DNA of 13,334 nt, taken from the NCBI GenBank assembly GCA_025359585.1, contig JANYFX010000410.1, positions 1 through 13,334 of the forward strand, given 5' to 3'. Positions 9,001-13,334 of this stretch are shown here, piece by piece (within the stretch, counting starts at the first letter, position 1; every line of letters starts with the position of its first letter). The translations under genes were made by a program, and so were the position numbers. The stretch is from Rhizobacter sp. Its GTDB lineage: Bacteria > Pseudomonadota > Gammaproteobacteria > Burkholderiales > Burkholderiaceae_C. The notes under the pieces were generated by a model. The model searched no databases, was not told where the DNA came from, and saw only the letters and a list, made by a program, of their open reading frames with translations.

Positions 9001-9271
9001 GCACCATCGCGGCGGCCGGCAGGCCGACCAGCTCCAGGGCACCCACGCCCTGGTGGATCTGGGTGCGGGCACCGCGCAACACGGCCGGGTCGACGGCTTC
9101 GATGTCGGAGCTGGCGAGGGACTCGGTTTCCTTGACGAAGCGGCGCAACGCCTTGTGCGCGGCGTCGAGCGAGCGGCGCAGCTCTTCGTGCACCCACGCC
9201 AGGGCGCTGAGGTCGTCACCGGTTTCGCTGACCGCCGGGTTGCTGGGCATCGGGCTCATCGTCGCGCTCAT
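3017..9271 (-). CDS. chpA: ChpA/PilL, multi-HPt CheA-type hybrid sensor kinase of the type IV pilus chemosensory system
   Basis: 2084-residue cytoplasmic hybrid kinase, central to the Pil-Chp pathway. From N to C: a ChpA-type N-terminal region with degenerate HPt-like segments (H73 in QIHQGVGALELVGL; S505 in QLSAMRGVLSVLGM where His is expected); three clear HPt domains with phospho-acceptor His at H764 (FHTLKGSSRMVG), H1051 (AHSLAGSSATVG) and H1297 (LHTLKGGARLAG), separated by long Ala/Pro/Glu-rich linkers; a CheA dimerisation helix pair from about 1470; the HATPase with N box N1662 (HLLRNCVGHGIE), the DDGAG box near 1702 and the GRGVGMDVV box near 1753; a CheW-like regulatory domain about 1795-1935; and a receiver domain about 1959-2084 with phospho-acceptor D2011 (VLSDIEMPRMDG). 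P. aeruginosa ChpA is larger, with six HPt plus Ser and Thr variants. The gene begins 16 bp after the pilJ stop and lacks a clear Shine-Dalgarno; in-frame ATGs at 9259 and 9250 are alternatives. Confidence 0.96.
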   Translation of the reverse strand: MSATMSPMPSNPAVSETGDDLSALAWVHEELRRSLDAAHKALRRFVKETESLASSDIEAVDPAVLRGARTQIHQGVGALELVGLPAAAMVLRASEAAVQRYVSKPHKLTTLVIDDIERASFALLDYLTRMLANKPVSTLSLFPQYRAVQEAAGADRVHPADLWAVDWHWRDLPADAKAAPRQPDAATHAALEGLLLAMMRASNPLAVAERMSDVCAGLGAGATQSQVGNLWKLASAVFEAQAQSLLGFDVFSKRVASRLLAQYRILERGETELSERLAQDLLFFCAQSAAPADAREAPRLAAVRQVYGLAQYAPVDYTVSPLGRFDPALVAQARKRVTAAKEAWSAIAGGEMHRLAGLSEQFALVGDSLKRLFPLGETFAGELQQAVAQTQQTGAAPPAQLAMEVATSLLYVEAALEDAEFDSPEQAARVKRLAERLAAVRQGRAPDPLETWMEELYRRVSDRQTMGSVVQELRASLSEAEKLIDQYFRNPTERDVLIPVPNQLSAMRGVLSVLGMDHASHALLRMRDEVDGLVSTEIDPARVHQAGVFDRLAGNLGALGFLIDMLSVQPQMAKSLFRYDAEAGTLSPVMGRGEVHAPSATGAPAVDPRLIEQAQLLAVSSASDHVSVEDVSRDLERLSHEAQAADQPALAATVLKAQEALEAAQDPAGLANARGDLSDALVDFVSTASDPVGLEPERSSGRVTTPMTLSFADAGADLAEDDEMREIFLEEAQEVLDTARSAHADLARSPEDISALTTLRRAFHTLKGSSRMVGLKEFGDAAWAGEQLYNSHLADQGAAAPALLEFTAWSLSHLSDWVAAISGRNDTGHTAAAMKAAAQRVSEGQSPAGANDASDIALPLLLPPDLPSAADLDLSGLLPVSADFAPVFAPVSEPAPEVSFEFDLSGLDATQPNAGRSSAHAPLDMGVPELHDPFEHPATEPMPLPAAEAVPVPEVSIDMIDLELGFDEVVEAVPMPELASESVHAGLDELPEPATEDELVKQVGSLRIGIPLFNIYLNEADELSRRLTTEIAEWAMELHRPIGEAPIALAHSLAGSSATVGFSELSQLARALEHAQTRSLAIGHGTQEEARLFVDAAEEIRRLLHQFAAGFLKEPAPELLARLAEHELSSAKRLEAATAASELEQAADTAEPVREAALPLMTITAPDAPVETLAETSVEPIPAVTELVMDTAHAALSAPAPFTVSAYGDSQFGALGLTELKPFGDIPVEAPRGTATAHALVDADDTIDAVDAIDAELFPIFEEEAEELLPQLAAKLRDWVRRPGEAAHPAACMRTLHTLKGGARLAGAMRLGEMAHRLETRIEHVLAHPPVSAPDVETLQIYGDALSQTFDALRLQDAPAAPLALVGSPKAVEPVRARPTPVAPAAALEVLLTEAPRELAVPSQDDLVTQPALLEESAKPMPLAKPAAALPETTKSESAPVAAAPIDWARFARAEPTTRKAPERAQGTQSAVRVRAPLLDRLVNLAGEVSITRSRIDSGVSQIKGSLGDLTENLERLRAQLRDIEFHGEMQMTSRLEAAKAASQSFDPLEFDRFTRFQELTRMMAESVNDVHTVQRSLQRSVENTEDELVAQARMTRDLQDDLLRTRMVEFEGLSDRLYRVVRQAAKETGKTVRLDIVGGSIEVDRGVLDRMTGSFEHLLRNCVGHGIELPAVRSAAGKDPTGSIIVALTQEGNEVGVEFRDDGAGLNLDRIRAKGVALGLIDANANSTDAELANLIFTPGFSTAESVTELAGRGVGMDVVRSEVNAMGGRVETATAAGKGTSFRMVLPLTTAVTQVVMLRCGNTQVAVPSTLVEVVRRATPQEIEQAYASGVYTMPERTVQFFWLGALLQLSPRSLGQPERTRTIVVIRSAQQRIALHIDEVLGNQEVVVKNLGPQLSRMPGLAGITLLASGAVALIYNPVALATLYGEAARAATAAAMRAPALVPAVPVLAQPDEKLAPLVMVVDDSLTVRRVTQRLLLREGYRVVLAKDGLDALERLAEELPQIVLSDIEMPRMDGFDLVRNMRGDARLRELPVIMITSRIAQKHRDYAAELGVDHYLGKPYSEEDLLALVARYTASRVAA

Positions 9272-9287
9272 CGTTGTTGGAGTCGGC

Positions 9288-11633
9288 TTATTCGATCTTG
9301 AATCGCGCCACCGACTGCTTCAGTTCTTCAGCGGTGCGTGACAGCTCGCGCACCATCTGTGCGGTGGAGCGTGTGCCTTCGCCGGTCTGCTCGGTCACCG
9401 CGAAAATGTGCTGAATATTCGCAGCCACCACGTTGGCCGATTGGGCTTCGCTCAAGGCCTGGTTCGAAATGCGTTCGATCAGGTCCGACAGCTGGCGCGA
9501 GACCCGGTCGATCTCACCGAGCGCCGTACCGGCCGCGTCGGTCAGTCTTGTTCCTTCGACCACGCCCTGGGTGCTGCGCTCCATGGCGCCGACCGCGTCC
9601 TGGGTGTCGGTCTGAATCGTCTTGACGAGCGCCGCGATCTGGCGCGTCGCGTCGCCGGAACGTTCCGCGAGGCGCTGCACTTCTTCGGCCACCACCGAGA
9701 AGCCGCGACCGGCTTCACCGGCAGACGCGGCCTGAATGGCGGCGTTCAGCGCCAGCACGTTGGTCTGCTCGGTAATGTCGGAAATCAGCTCGGTGATTTC
9801 GCCGATCTCCTGCGAGGATTCGCCCAGCCGCTTGATGCGCTTGGAGGTTTCCTGGATCTGGTCGCGGATCGAGTTCATGCCGCCGATCGTGTTCTGCACC
9901 GCGCGCAGGCCCGACTCGGCCGCTTCGAGCGACTGGCGCGCCACCGCAGCGGTTTCTTGCGCTTGCCCCGACACGTTGTTGATTCGGCCGGCCATCTGCA
10001 GCACCGACTCGCCGGTGTCGCGAATCTCGCGCAGCTGTTCGCTCGAAGTGGCCAGCAGTTCGGTCGACGTGGCCTCGACCTTCTCGGTCGTTTCGGTCAC
10101 GCGACCCACCGTGCCCTGCACTTGCGACACCAGCGTGCGCAGCTCTTCCACCGTGTAGTTCACCGAGTCGGCGATCGCACCCGTGATGTCTTCGGTCACC
10201 GTGGCCTGCTGCGTCAAGTCGCCCTCGGCCACCGCCTGCAGTTCGTTCATCAACCGCAAAATGGCCGCTTGGTTGGCGTCGTTCACGCGCTTGGCTTCCT
10301 GCTGTTCGCGTTCGGCCGCAAGGCGTTGGTCGTCGGCCGACGAGCGTCGCTCGTTCTGGTCACGAACATACAAACGCAGGAAGCCGATGCCGCCCAGCAG
10401 CATCACCAGCGCTGAAAGCAACAGCAGCGCGAAATTCAGGCCGCTGAAACCGGTCTCGCTGCCGAGCTTCTCCTGCACGGCCTCGAGGCCCTTGCGCAGC
10501 GGTTCGCTGTCGGCAATGACGGTGGCTTGCGCCTCGCGCGCCGAGACCAGGCCCTGCAGGTTGCCGAGAATCGCGCCGGCTTGGGTGCGGGTCTCTTCGT
10601 ACTGCTTCATCAGCGCAACGAGGCGCTCTTTGGTGGCTGGGTCTTTGGTCGGAGCCAGCCGCAGCTCGGCGTTGCCGTCGGACAGGCCCTGGCCGATTTC
10701 GCGGAACGAGTTCAAGTCCTTGCCGAGCAGGAACACGGCCTCGGGGCTCACGCCTTCCATCGTCAGGAACTCGTTGGCCGACTTGCCGATGCGCTGCGTC
10801 AGCATCACGAGCTGGCCGGCGGCCGACAGCTCCGAAGGCGATGCGCCTTGCTGCAGCTTCAGCGAAGAAATGGTTTCGGCGATTTCGAGCAGGTCGGACG
10901 ACTGGCGGTTGATCGAGCGCAGCGCTTCTCCGACCTGCGTCAGGATCTTCTGCTGGCCGAGAATCGTGGTCGCGTTCTTTTCGGCCCGATCCACCAGCGG
11001 CAGCACCGGGTCGAGCGCACCCTGCACGGCCGACGGTGCGGCCGCGATCGCGCCTTCGCCGGTCTTCAGGCTGCGCACGTTCTTCGCCAGCACGTCGACA
11101 CTCTCACGCACTTCGGCGAAGGCCGGCACATTGCCGATCAAGGCCTGCGACACCGACTTGGCGAGTCGTTGCGACTGCATCAGCGCCTGGCCGCTGGCAC
11201 CCACCTGGGCCGAACCCTGGTTGGCCGAACGGACCGACAACAAGGTCATCGCGATCAAGCCGATGAAGCCGAGCAGGATCATGAAAAAGAGGATTCGCTG
11301 CTGCTCGGCCACCGGCCGGCTGCCGATCACCGGCAGGCCGGTGCCGGCTGCCGCCAGGGCGGGCGCGGCCGCATCGGGCAGGCGCGTTTCGGAGAACTCG
11401 GCCATGCCCGAAGGCGCGGCTTCGGAGATGATCGACGTGTCGAGGTCCATCGTCTGCTGCAAGGTCGGGACTTCCAGACTGGACACCGAGTTCGGGTCAC
11501 CCGCACGCCCCTGCGTCGAGGCACCGCCGGCGGGCGCATAAGCGTCGCCGAAAGGCACTTCGTCCGTCTGGTCGTGGTCGGGGTTGGCCCCGCCTTTTTG
11601 GCCCCAACCCTTGATCTTGTTCAGCAAGCTCAT
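9288..11633 (-). CDS. pilJ: PilJ, methyl-accepting chemotaxis protein of the type IV pilus chemosensory system
   Basis: Inner-membrane receptor that feeds signals on pilus or surface state to ChpA through PilI. 781 residues. Layout: a cytoplasmic, Ala/Pro- and acid-rich N-terminal segment (1 to about 113); TM1 about 114-136 (ILFFMILLGFIGLIAMTLLS); a periplasmic region about 137-399 with two PilJ-type repeats, each opening with a similar helix (SQRLAKSV near 155, TQRIGKSANEF near 278); TM2 about 400-424 (FALLLLSALVMLLGGIGFL); a HAMP domain about 460-510 (LMNELQAVAEGDLTQQ); and a methyl-accepting coiled coil whose hairpin tip carries NVLALNAAIQAASAGEAGRG at about 621-640. The C terminus (QSVARFKIE) has no NWETF-like enzyme tether. 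The ATG at 11633 is chosen over an in-frame GTG at 11648, because GAGG sits 5 bases upstream of it and the protein then begins MSLLNKIKGWG. It lies 46 bp after pilI and 16 bp before chpA. Confidence 0.95.
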   Translation of the reverse strand: MSLLNKIKGWGQKGGANPDHDQTDEVPFGDAYAPAGGASTQGRAGDPNSVSSLEVPTLQQTMDLDTSIISEAAPSGMAEFSETRLPDAAAPALAAAGTGLPVIGSRPVAEQQRILFFMILLGFIGLIAMTLLSVRSANQGSAQVGASGQALMQSQRLAKSVSQALIGNVPAFAEVRESVDVLAKNVRSLKTGEGAIAAAPSAVQGALDPVLPLVDRAEKNATTILGQQKILTQVGEALRSINRQSSDLLEIAETISSLKLQQGASPSELSAAGQLVMLTQRIGKSANEFLTMEGVSPEAVFLLGKDLNSFREIGQGLSDGNAELRLAPTKDPATKERLVALMKQYEETRTQAGAILGNLQGLVSAREAQATVIADSEPLRKGLEAVQEKLGSETGFSGLNFALLLLSALVMLLGGIGFLRLYVRDQNERRSSADDQRLAAEREQQEAKRVNDANQAAILRLMNELQAVAEGDLTQQATVTEDITGAIADSVNYTVEELRTLVSQVQGTVGRVTETTEKVEATSTELLATSSEQLREIRDTGESVLQMAGRINNVSGQAQETAAVARQSLEAAESGLRAVQNTIGGMNSIRDQIQETSKRIKRLGESSQEIGEITELISDITEQTNVLALNAAIQAASAGEAGRGFSVVAEEVQRLAERSGDATRQIAALVKTIQTDTQDAVGAMERSTQGVVEGTRLTDAAGTALGEIDRVSRQLSDLIERISNQALSEAQSANVVAANIQHIFAVTEQTGEGTRSTAQMVRELSRTAEELKQSVARFKIE

Positions 11634-11679
11634 ATCGACCTCGTGCACTCTCGTGTGTGTGTCTGCTCGGTCGCGGGGT

Positions 11680-12201
11680 TCAGCCCACGACCCTCAGAAA
11701 TGCTTCGTCCGTGGCCAGTTCGGCCAGGTTCAACTCTTGCCAGACCCGCCCGGCCGCGTCTCGCAGGCGCACGCCCACGAATGCGGGGCGGGGTTCTCCC
11801 TCTCCATCAACTTCGAGCGTCAGCTCGGCCTCGCTGCGCAACCCCGACAGGCGATCGACCATCAGGGTGCAGTTGAGGTCCAGCGACTGGTTGAAACCCA
11901 CCAGCCTCGATTGTTCGCGGCCCAGCTCGGGCGCCTTGACGCCCAGAAAATCGGCCAGATCGACGACGCCGTGCAAATGCCCGCGCAGGTTCGACACGCC
12001 AAGGAACCAGCGGTGGCTGTGCGGCACCGGAACGATCGGCGCGAGCGCGAAGATTTCGCCGGCTTCGCGCAGCGGGAACAGCAGGCCGCGCCCGCTGCAC
12101 TCGACCGCCAGCCACGACTTGCCGCGCGCCTGGGTGCGCGCCGCCTGCAGACGCTCGGCCAGGCGGCTCTGAAGTTCACGCAGTGCTTGCTTGTTGGCCA
12201 T
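11680..12201 (-). CDS. pilI: PilI, CheW-like adaptor of the Pil-Chp system
   Basis: 173 residues, close to P. aeruginosa PilI (about 178). A single CheW-like domain should couple the PilJ hairpin tip to the ChpA kinase. The N-terminal helix ANKQALRELQSRLAERLQAA precedes strands containing WLAVECSGRGLLFPL, then the domain's conserved block with VPHSHRWFLGVSNLRGHLHG followed by VVDLADFLGV. A later segment, CTLMVDRLSGLRSEAEL, corresponds to the second beta subdomain. No membrane segment or signal peptide is present, so the protein is cytoplasmic. Position between pilH and pilJ matches the order in Pseudomonas and supports pilI rather than a flagellar cheW. The ATG at 12201 has only a weak upstream purine stretch (GGACGA), so translation may depend partly on the upstream gene, 54 bp away. 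Confidence 0.92.
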   Translation of the reverse strand: MANKQALRELQSRLAERLQAARTQARGKSWLAVECSGRGLLFPLREAGEIFALAPIVPVPHSHRWFLGVSNLRGHLHGVVDLADFLGVKAPELGREQSRLVGFNQSLDLNCTLMVDRLSGLRSEAELTLEVDGEGEPRPAFVGVRLRDAAGRVWQELNLAELATDEAFLRVVG

Positions 12202-12255
12202 TCAGGTTCGTCCGTCGGGCGTGCGGGTTCGATGTTCGGGATGCCGCGGCACGGT

Positions 12256-12621
12256 TCAGTCGAAGGCGTGGATCTTGGCGACGAGCTCGTCGGCATCGAC
12301 CGGCTTGACGATGTAGTCGCGGGCGCCCTGGCGCATGCCCCAGACCTTGTCGGTTTCCTGGTTCTTGCTGGTGCACATGATCACCGGCACGTTGGTGAAA
12401 CGCGGGTCCCGGGTGATCGCGCGGGTCAGCTGAAAGCCGTTCTGGCCGGGCATCACCACGTCCATCAGGATCAGGTCGGGTGTTTCTTCGCCGAGGCGCT
12501 TCATCGCTTCTTCGCCGTTTTCGGCGGTGCGAATCGCATAGCCCCGTTTGCCGAGCAGGTCGGACATGTAGTGCAGTTCGGTCTTCGAATCGTCGACCAA
12601 AAGAATCTTGCGGATCGTCAT
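12256..12621 (-). CDS. pilH: PilH, CheY-like single-domain response regulator
   Basis: 121-residue stand-alone receiver with no output domain. The acidic pair D10-D11 (LLVDDSKTE), phospho-acceptor D54 (LILMDVVMPGQNGF), T84 in the MCTSK switch and K106 (YIVKPVDADEL) are all present, so it should be phosphorylatable. The segment NQETDKVWGMRQGARDYIVK is very close to what I recall of P. aeruginosa PilH and separates it from PilG. In Pseudomonas PilH is associated with pilus retraction and acts as a phosphate sink or opposing regulator to PilG, so that role is inferred here. The ATG at 12621 has an AGGA Shine-Dalgarno 7 bases upstream. An 88-bp gap containing a hairpin separates it from pilG. Confidence 0.94.
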   Translation of the reverse strand: MTIRKILLVDDSKTELHYMSDLLGKRGYAIRTAENGEEAMKRLGEETPDLILMDVVMPGQNGFQLTRAITRDPRFTNVPVIMCTSKNQETDKVWGMRQGARDYIVKPVDADELVAKIHAFD

Positions 12622-12676
12622 GATCTGGTCCTAAATATCAACGAATGAGTCTCGGCGAAATGCAGCCACTTCGCGC

Positions 12677-12708
12677 ACGGCCGGCCACCACGCGGTGGCC
12701 TCGGCCGT
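12677..12708 (-). other. Hairpin-forming inverted repeat between pilG and pilH
   Basis: Just after the pilG stop codon (TGA at 12710-12712) lies an interrupted inverted repeat. The arms are ACGGCC+GGCCACC (12677-12689) and GGTGGCC-tc-GGCCGT (12694-12708), giving 13 base pairs, a 2-base bulge on one side and a 4-base loop. No T-run follows on the minus strand, so a strong intrinsic terminator is unlikely. It could be an RNA stability or processing element, or a partial attenuator within the pil operon. The remaining pilG-pilH gap down to 12622 holds the AT-richer leader of pilH and no ORF. Confidence 0.5.
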
Positions 12709-12709
12709 A

Positions 12710-13108
12710 TCAAACAACACGCCGGTGCAGTTCGACGGCTTGCAGCAACTGGTCTTTCGTGAAGGGCTTGGTCAGGTAGTCCTGCGAGCCCACCATGCGG
12801 CCGCGCGCCTTGTCGAACAGCCCGTCTTTGCTCGACAGCATGATCACGGGCACATCGGAGAATTTCTGGTTGCGCTTGATGATGGCGCAGGTCTGGTAAC
12901 CATCGAGACGCGGCATCAGGATGTCGCAGAAGATCAGATCGGGGTCGTGGTCGTTGACCTTGGACAAGGCATCGAAGCCGTCTTCGGCCAGCAGCACTTC
13001 GTAGCCGCCTTGTTTCAGGAAGATTTCTGCGCTGCGCCGGATCGTGTTGCTGTCATCGATGACCAGCACCTTGATGGCTGCGGCGCCGGCTGGGGCCTGG
13101 TTGCTCAA
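12710..13108 (-). CDS. pilG: PilG, CheY-like single-domain response regulator (TTG start)
   Basis: 132-residue receiver protein. Acidic pair D18-D19 (VLVIDDSNTIRRSAEIFLK), phospho-acceptor D62 (LIFCDILMPRLDGYQTC), S92 in the IMLSSKDG switch and K114 (YLTKPFTKDQLLQAV) are all present. The DSNTIRRSAEIFLKQGGYE and GRMVGSQDYLTKPF blocks match the PilG family as I recall it. In Pseudomonas PilG promotes pilus extension and activates CyaB-dependent cAMP synthesis; the cAMP branch cannot be assumed here. The start is TTG at 13108: GAGGAG lies 8 bases upstream, an in-frame TGA at 13121-13123 sits directly against that Shine-Dalgarno, and no ATG or GTG is in frame between them. About ten poorly conserved Ala/Pro-rich residues precede the receiver core. 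Confidence 0.94.
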   Translation of the reverse strand: MSNQAPAGAAAIKVLVIDDSNTIRRSAEIFLKQGGYEVLLAEDGFDALSKVNDHDPDLIFCDILMPRLDGYQTCAIIKRNQKFSDVPVIMLSSKDGLFDKARGRMVGSQDYLTKPFTKDQLLQAVELHRRVV

Positions 13109-13170
13109 CGAACATTCTCCTCAACGACGGTGCGCGGTTCAGCCCGCGTTTGTGTTGTCGGCCTCGAGGC

Positions 13171-13334
13171 TCAGATCTGAACCATCTCGAAGTCTTCTTT
13201 GCGAGCGCCACACTCGGGGCAGGTCCAGTTCATCGGCACTGCCTCCCAGGCTGTTCCCGGCGCGATGTCATGCTCCGGGTCGCCGGCGGCCTCGTCATAG
13301 ATCCATCCGCAGATGAGGCACATCCAGGTTTTGG
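13171..13334 (-). CDS. rubA: Rubredoxin (5' end cut off by window edge)
   Basis: The last 53 residues of a small iron-sulphur electron carrier are visible, in frame to the TGA at 13171. Both CxxC iron-binding knuckles are present: WMCLICGWIYDEAAGDPEHD, and WTCPECGARKEDFEMVQI at the C terminus. These four cysteines bind a single Fe. The intermediate PGTAWEAVPMNW stretch also matches the family. Rubredoxins are about 54 residues, so only one or a few N-terminal residues should be missing unless the protein is extended. The neighbouring pilG is 62 bp downstream on the same strand with no obvious terminator between them, so the pair is probably cotranscribed. Its redox partner is not visible. The gene symbol is given by family only. 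Confidence 0.93.
   Translation of the reverse strand, partial: KTWMCLICGWIYDEAAGDPEHDIAPGTAWEAVPMNWTCPECGARKEDFEMVQI

Noticed and set aside
6050..9301. Open frame of 1083 codons on the plus strand, antisense to chpA
   Set aside because: It is rich in His, Arg, Gly and Ala with no recognisable domain, as expected for the complement of a high-GC gene with G/C third positions. The minus-strand frame has clear HPt and kinase domains.
11653..11662. Five-unit GT repeat between pilI and pilJ as a phase-variation tract
   Set aside because: It is too short to be a convincing slippage tract and lies in the spacer upstream of the pilJ Shine-Dalgarno, so slippage would not shift a reading frame.
9408..11876. 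Long plus-strand frames (335, 452 and 449 codons) antisense to pilJ and pilI
   Set aside because: They mirror the PilJ and PilI coding frames, contain no family motifs and overlap one another.
1..13334. tRNA or rRNA genes, CRISPR arrays, insertion sequences, prophage or origin elements
   Set aside because: No such signature was seen on either strand. All but short spacers is explained by protein-coding genes, and no gene-free stretch exceeds 300 bases.

Overview
The window carries ten protein-coding genes and no RNA genes. Eight are complete and two run off the ends. Base composition is strongly GC-rich by eye, with G/C at most third codon positions. The gene order rubredoxin, pilG, pilH, pilI, pilJ, chpA, then phrB and yqgE-ruvX-pyrR, resembles what I recall of betaproteobacterial chromosomes of the order Burkholderiales. 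The genus cannot be told from this window. I see no insertion sequences, phage genes, CRISPR arrays or composition breaks, so it reads as ordinary core chromosome.

Right-hand block (about 3017 to 13334, all minus strand, read from high to low coordinates). A rubredoxin gene (5' end cut off) is followed by the type IV pilus chemosensory (Pil-Chp) system: the response regulators PilG and PilH, the CheW-like adaptor PilI, the methyl-accepting receptor PilJ, and a 2084-residue CheA-type hybrid kinase ChpA/PilL. PilJ should sense surface contact or pilus state and, through PilI, control ChpA autophosphorylation. Phosphate would then pass from the HPt domains of ChpA to PilG, PilH and the receiver at ChpA's own C terminus. 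That output sets pilus extension and retraction, and so twitching motility and, in Pseudomonas, surface-induced cAMP. No CheR-type (pilK) or CheB-type (chpB) adaptation gene is present, because the cluster stops at chpA.

Middle (1487 to 2968, plus strand). A class I CPD photolyase, phrB, runs towards chpA. A perfect 9-bp GC-rich inverted repeat lies between the two stop codons. On its other side phrB is divergent from yqgE, with only 35 bp between the two start codons.

Left block (1 to 1451, minus strand). yqgE, ruvX and pyrR (3' end cut off) are joined by two 4-bp ATGA stop/start overlaps, so they are probably translationally coupled. They combine a DUF179 protein of unknown role, a Holliday-junction-resolvase-like RNase H-fold nuclease, and the PyrR regulator/uracil phosphoribosyltransferase.

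No wholly new system is visible. The points most worth a second look are a serine-for-histidine HPt-like segment in ChpA, a long cytoplasmic N-terminal extension on PilJ, the absence of adaptation enzymes, a TTG start on pilG fixed by a stop codon inside its Shine-Dalgarno, and a hairpin between pilG and pilH.
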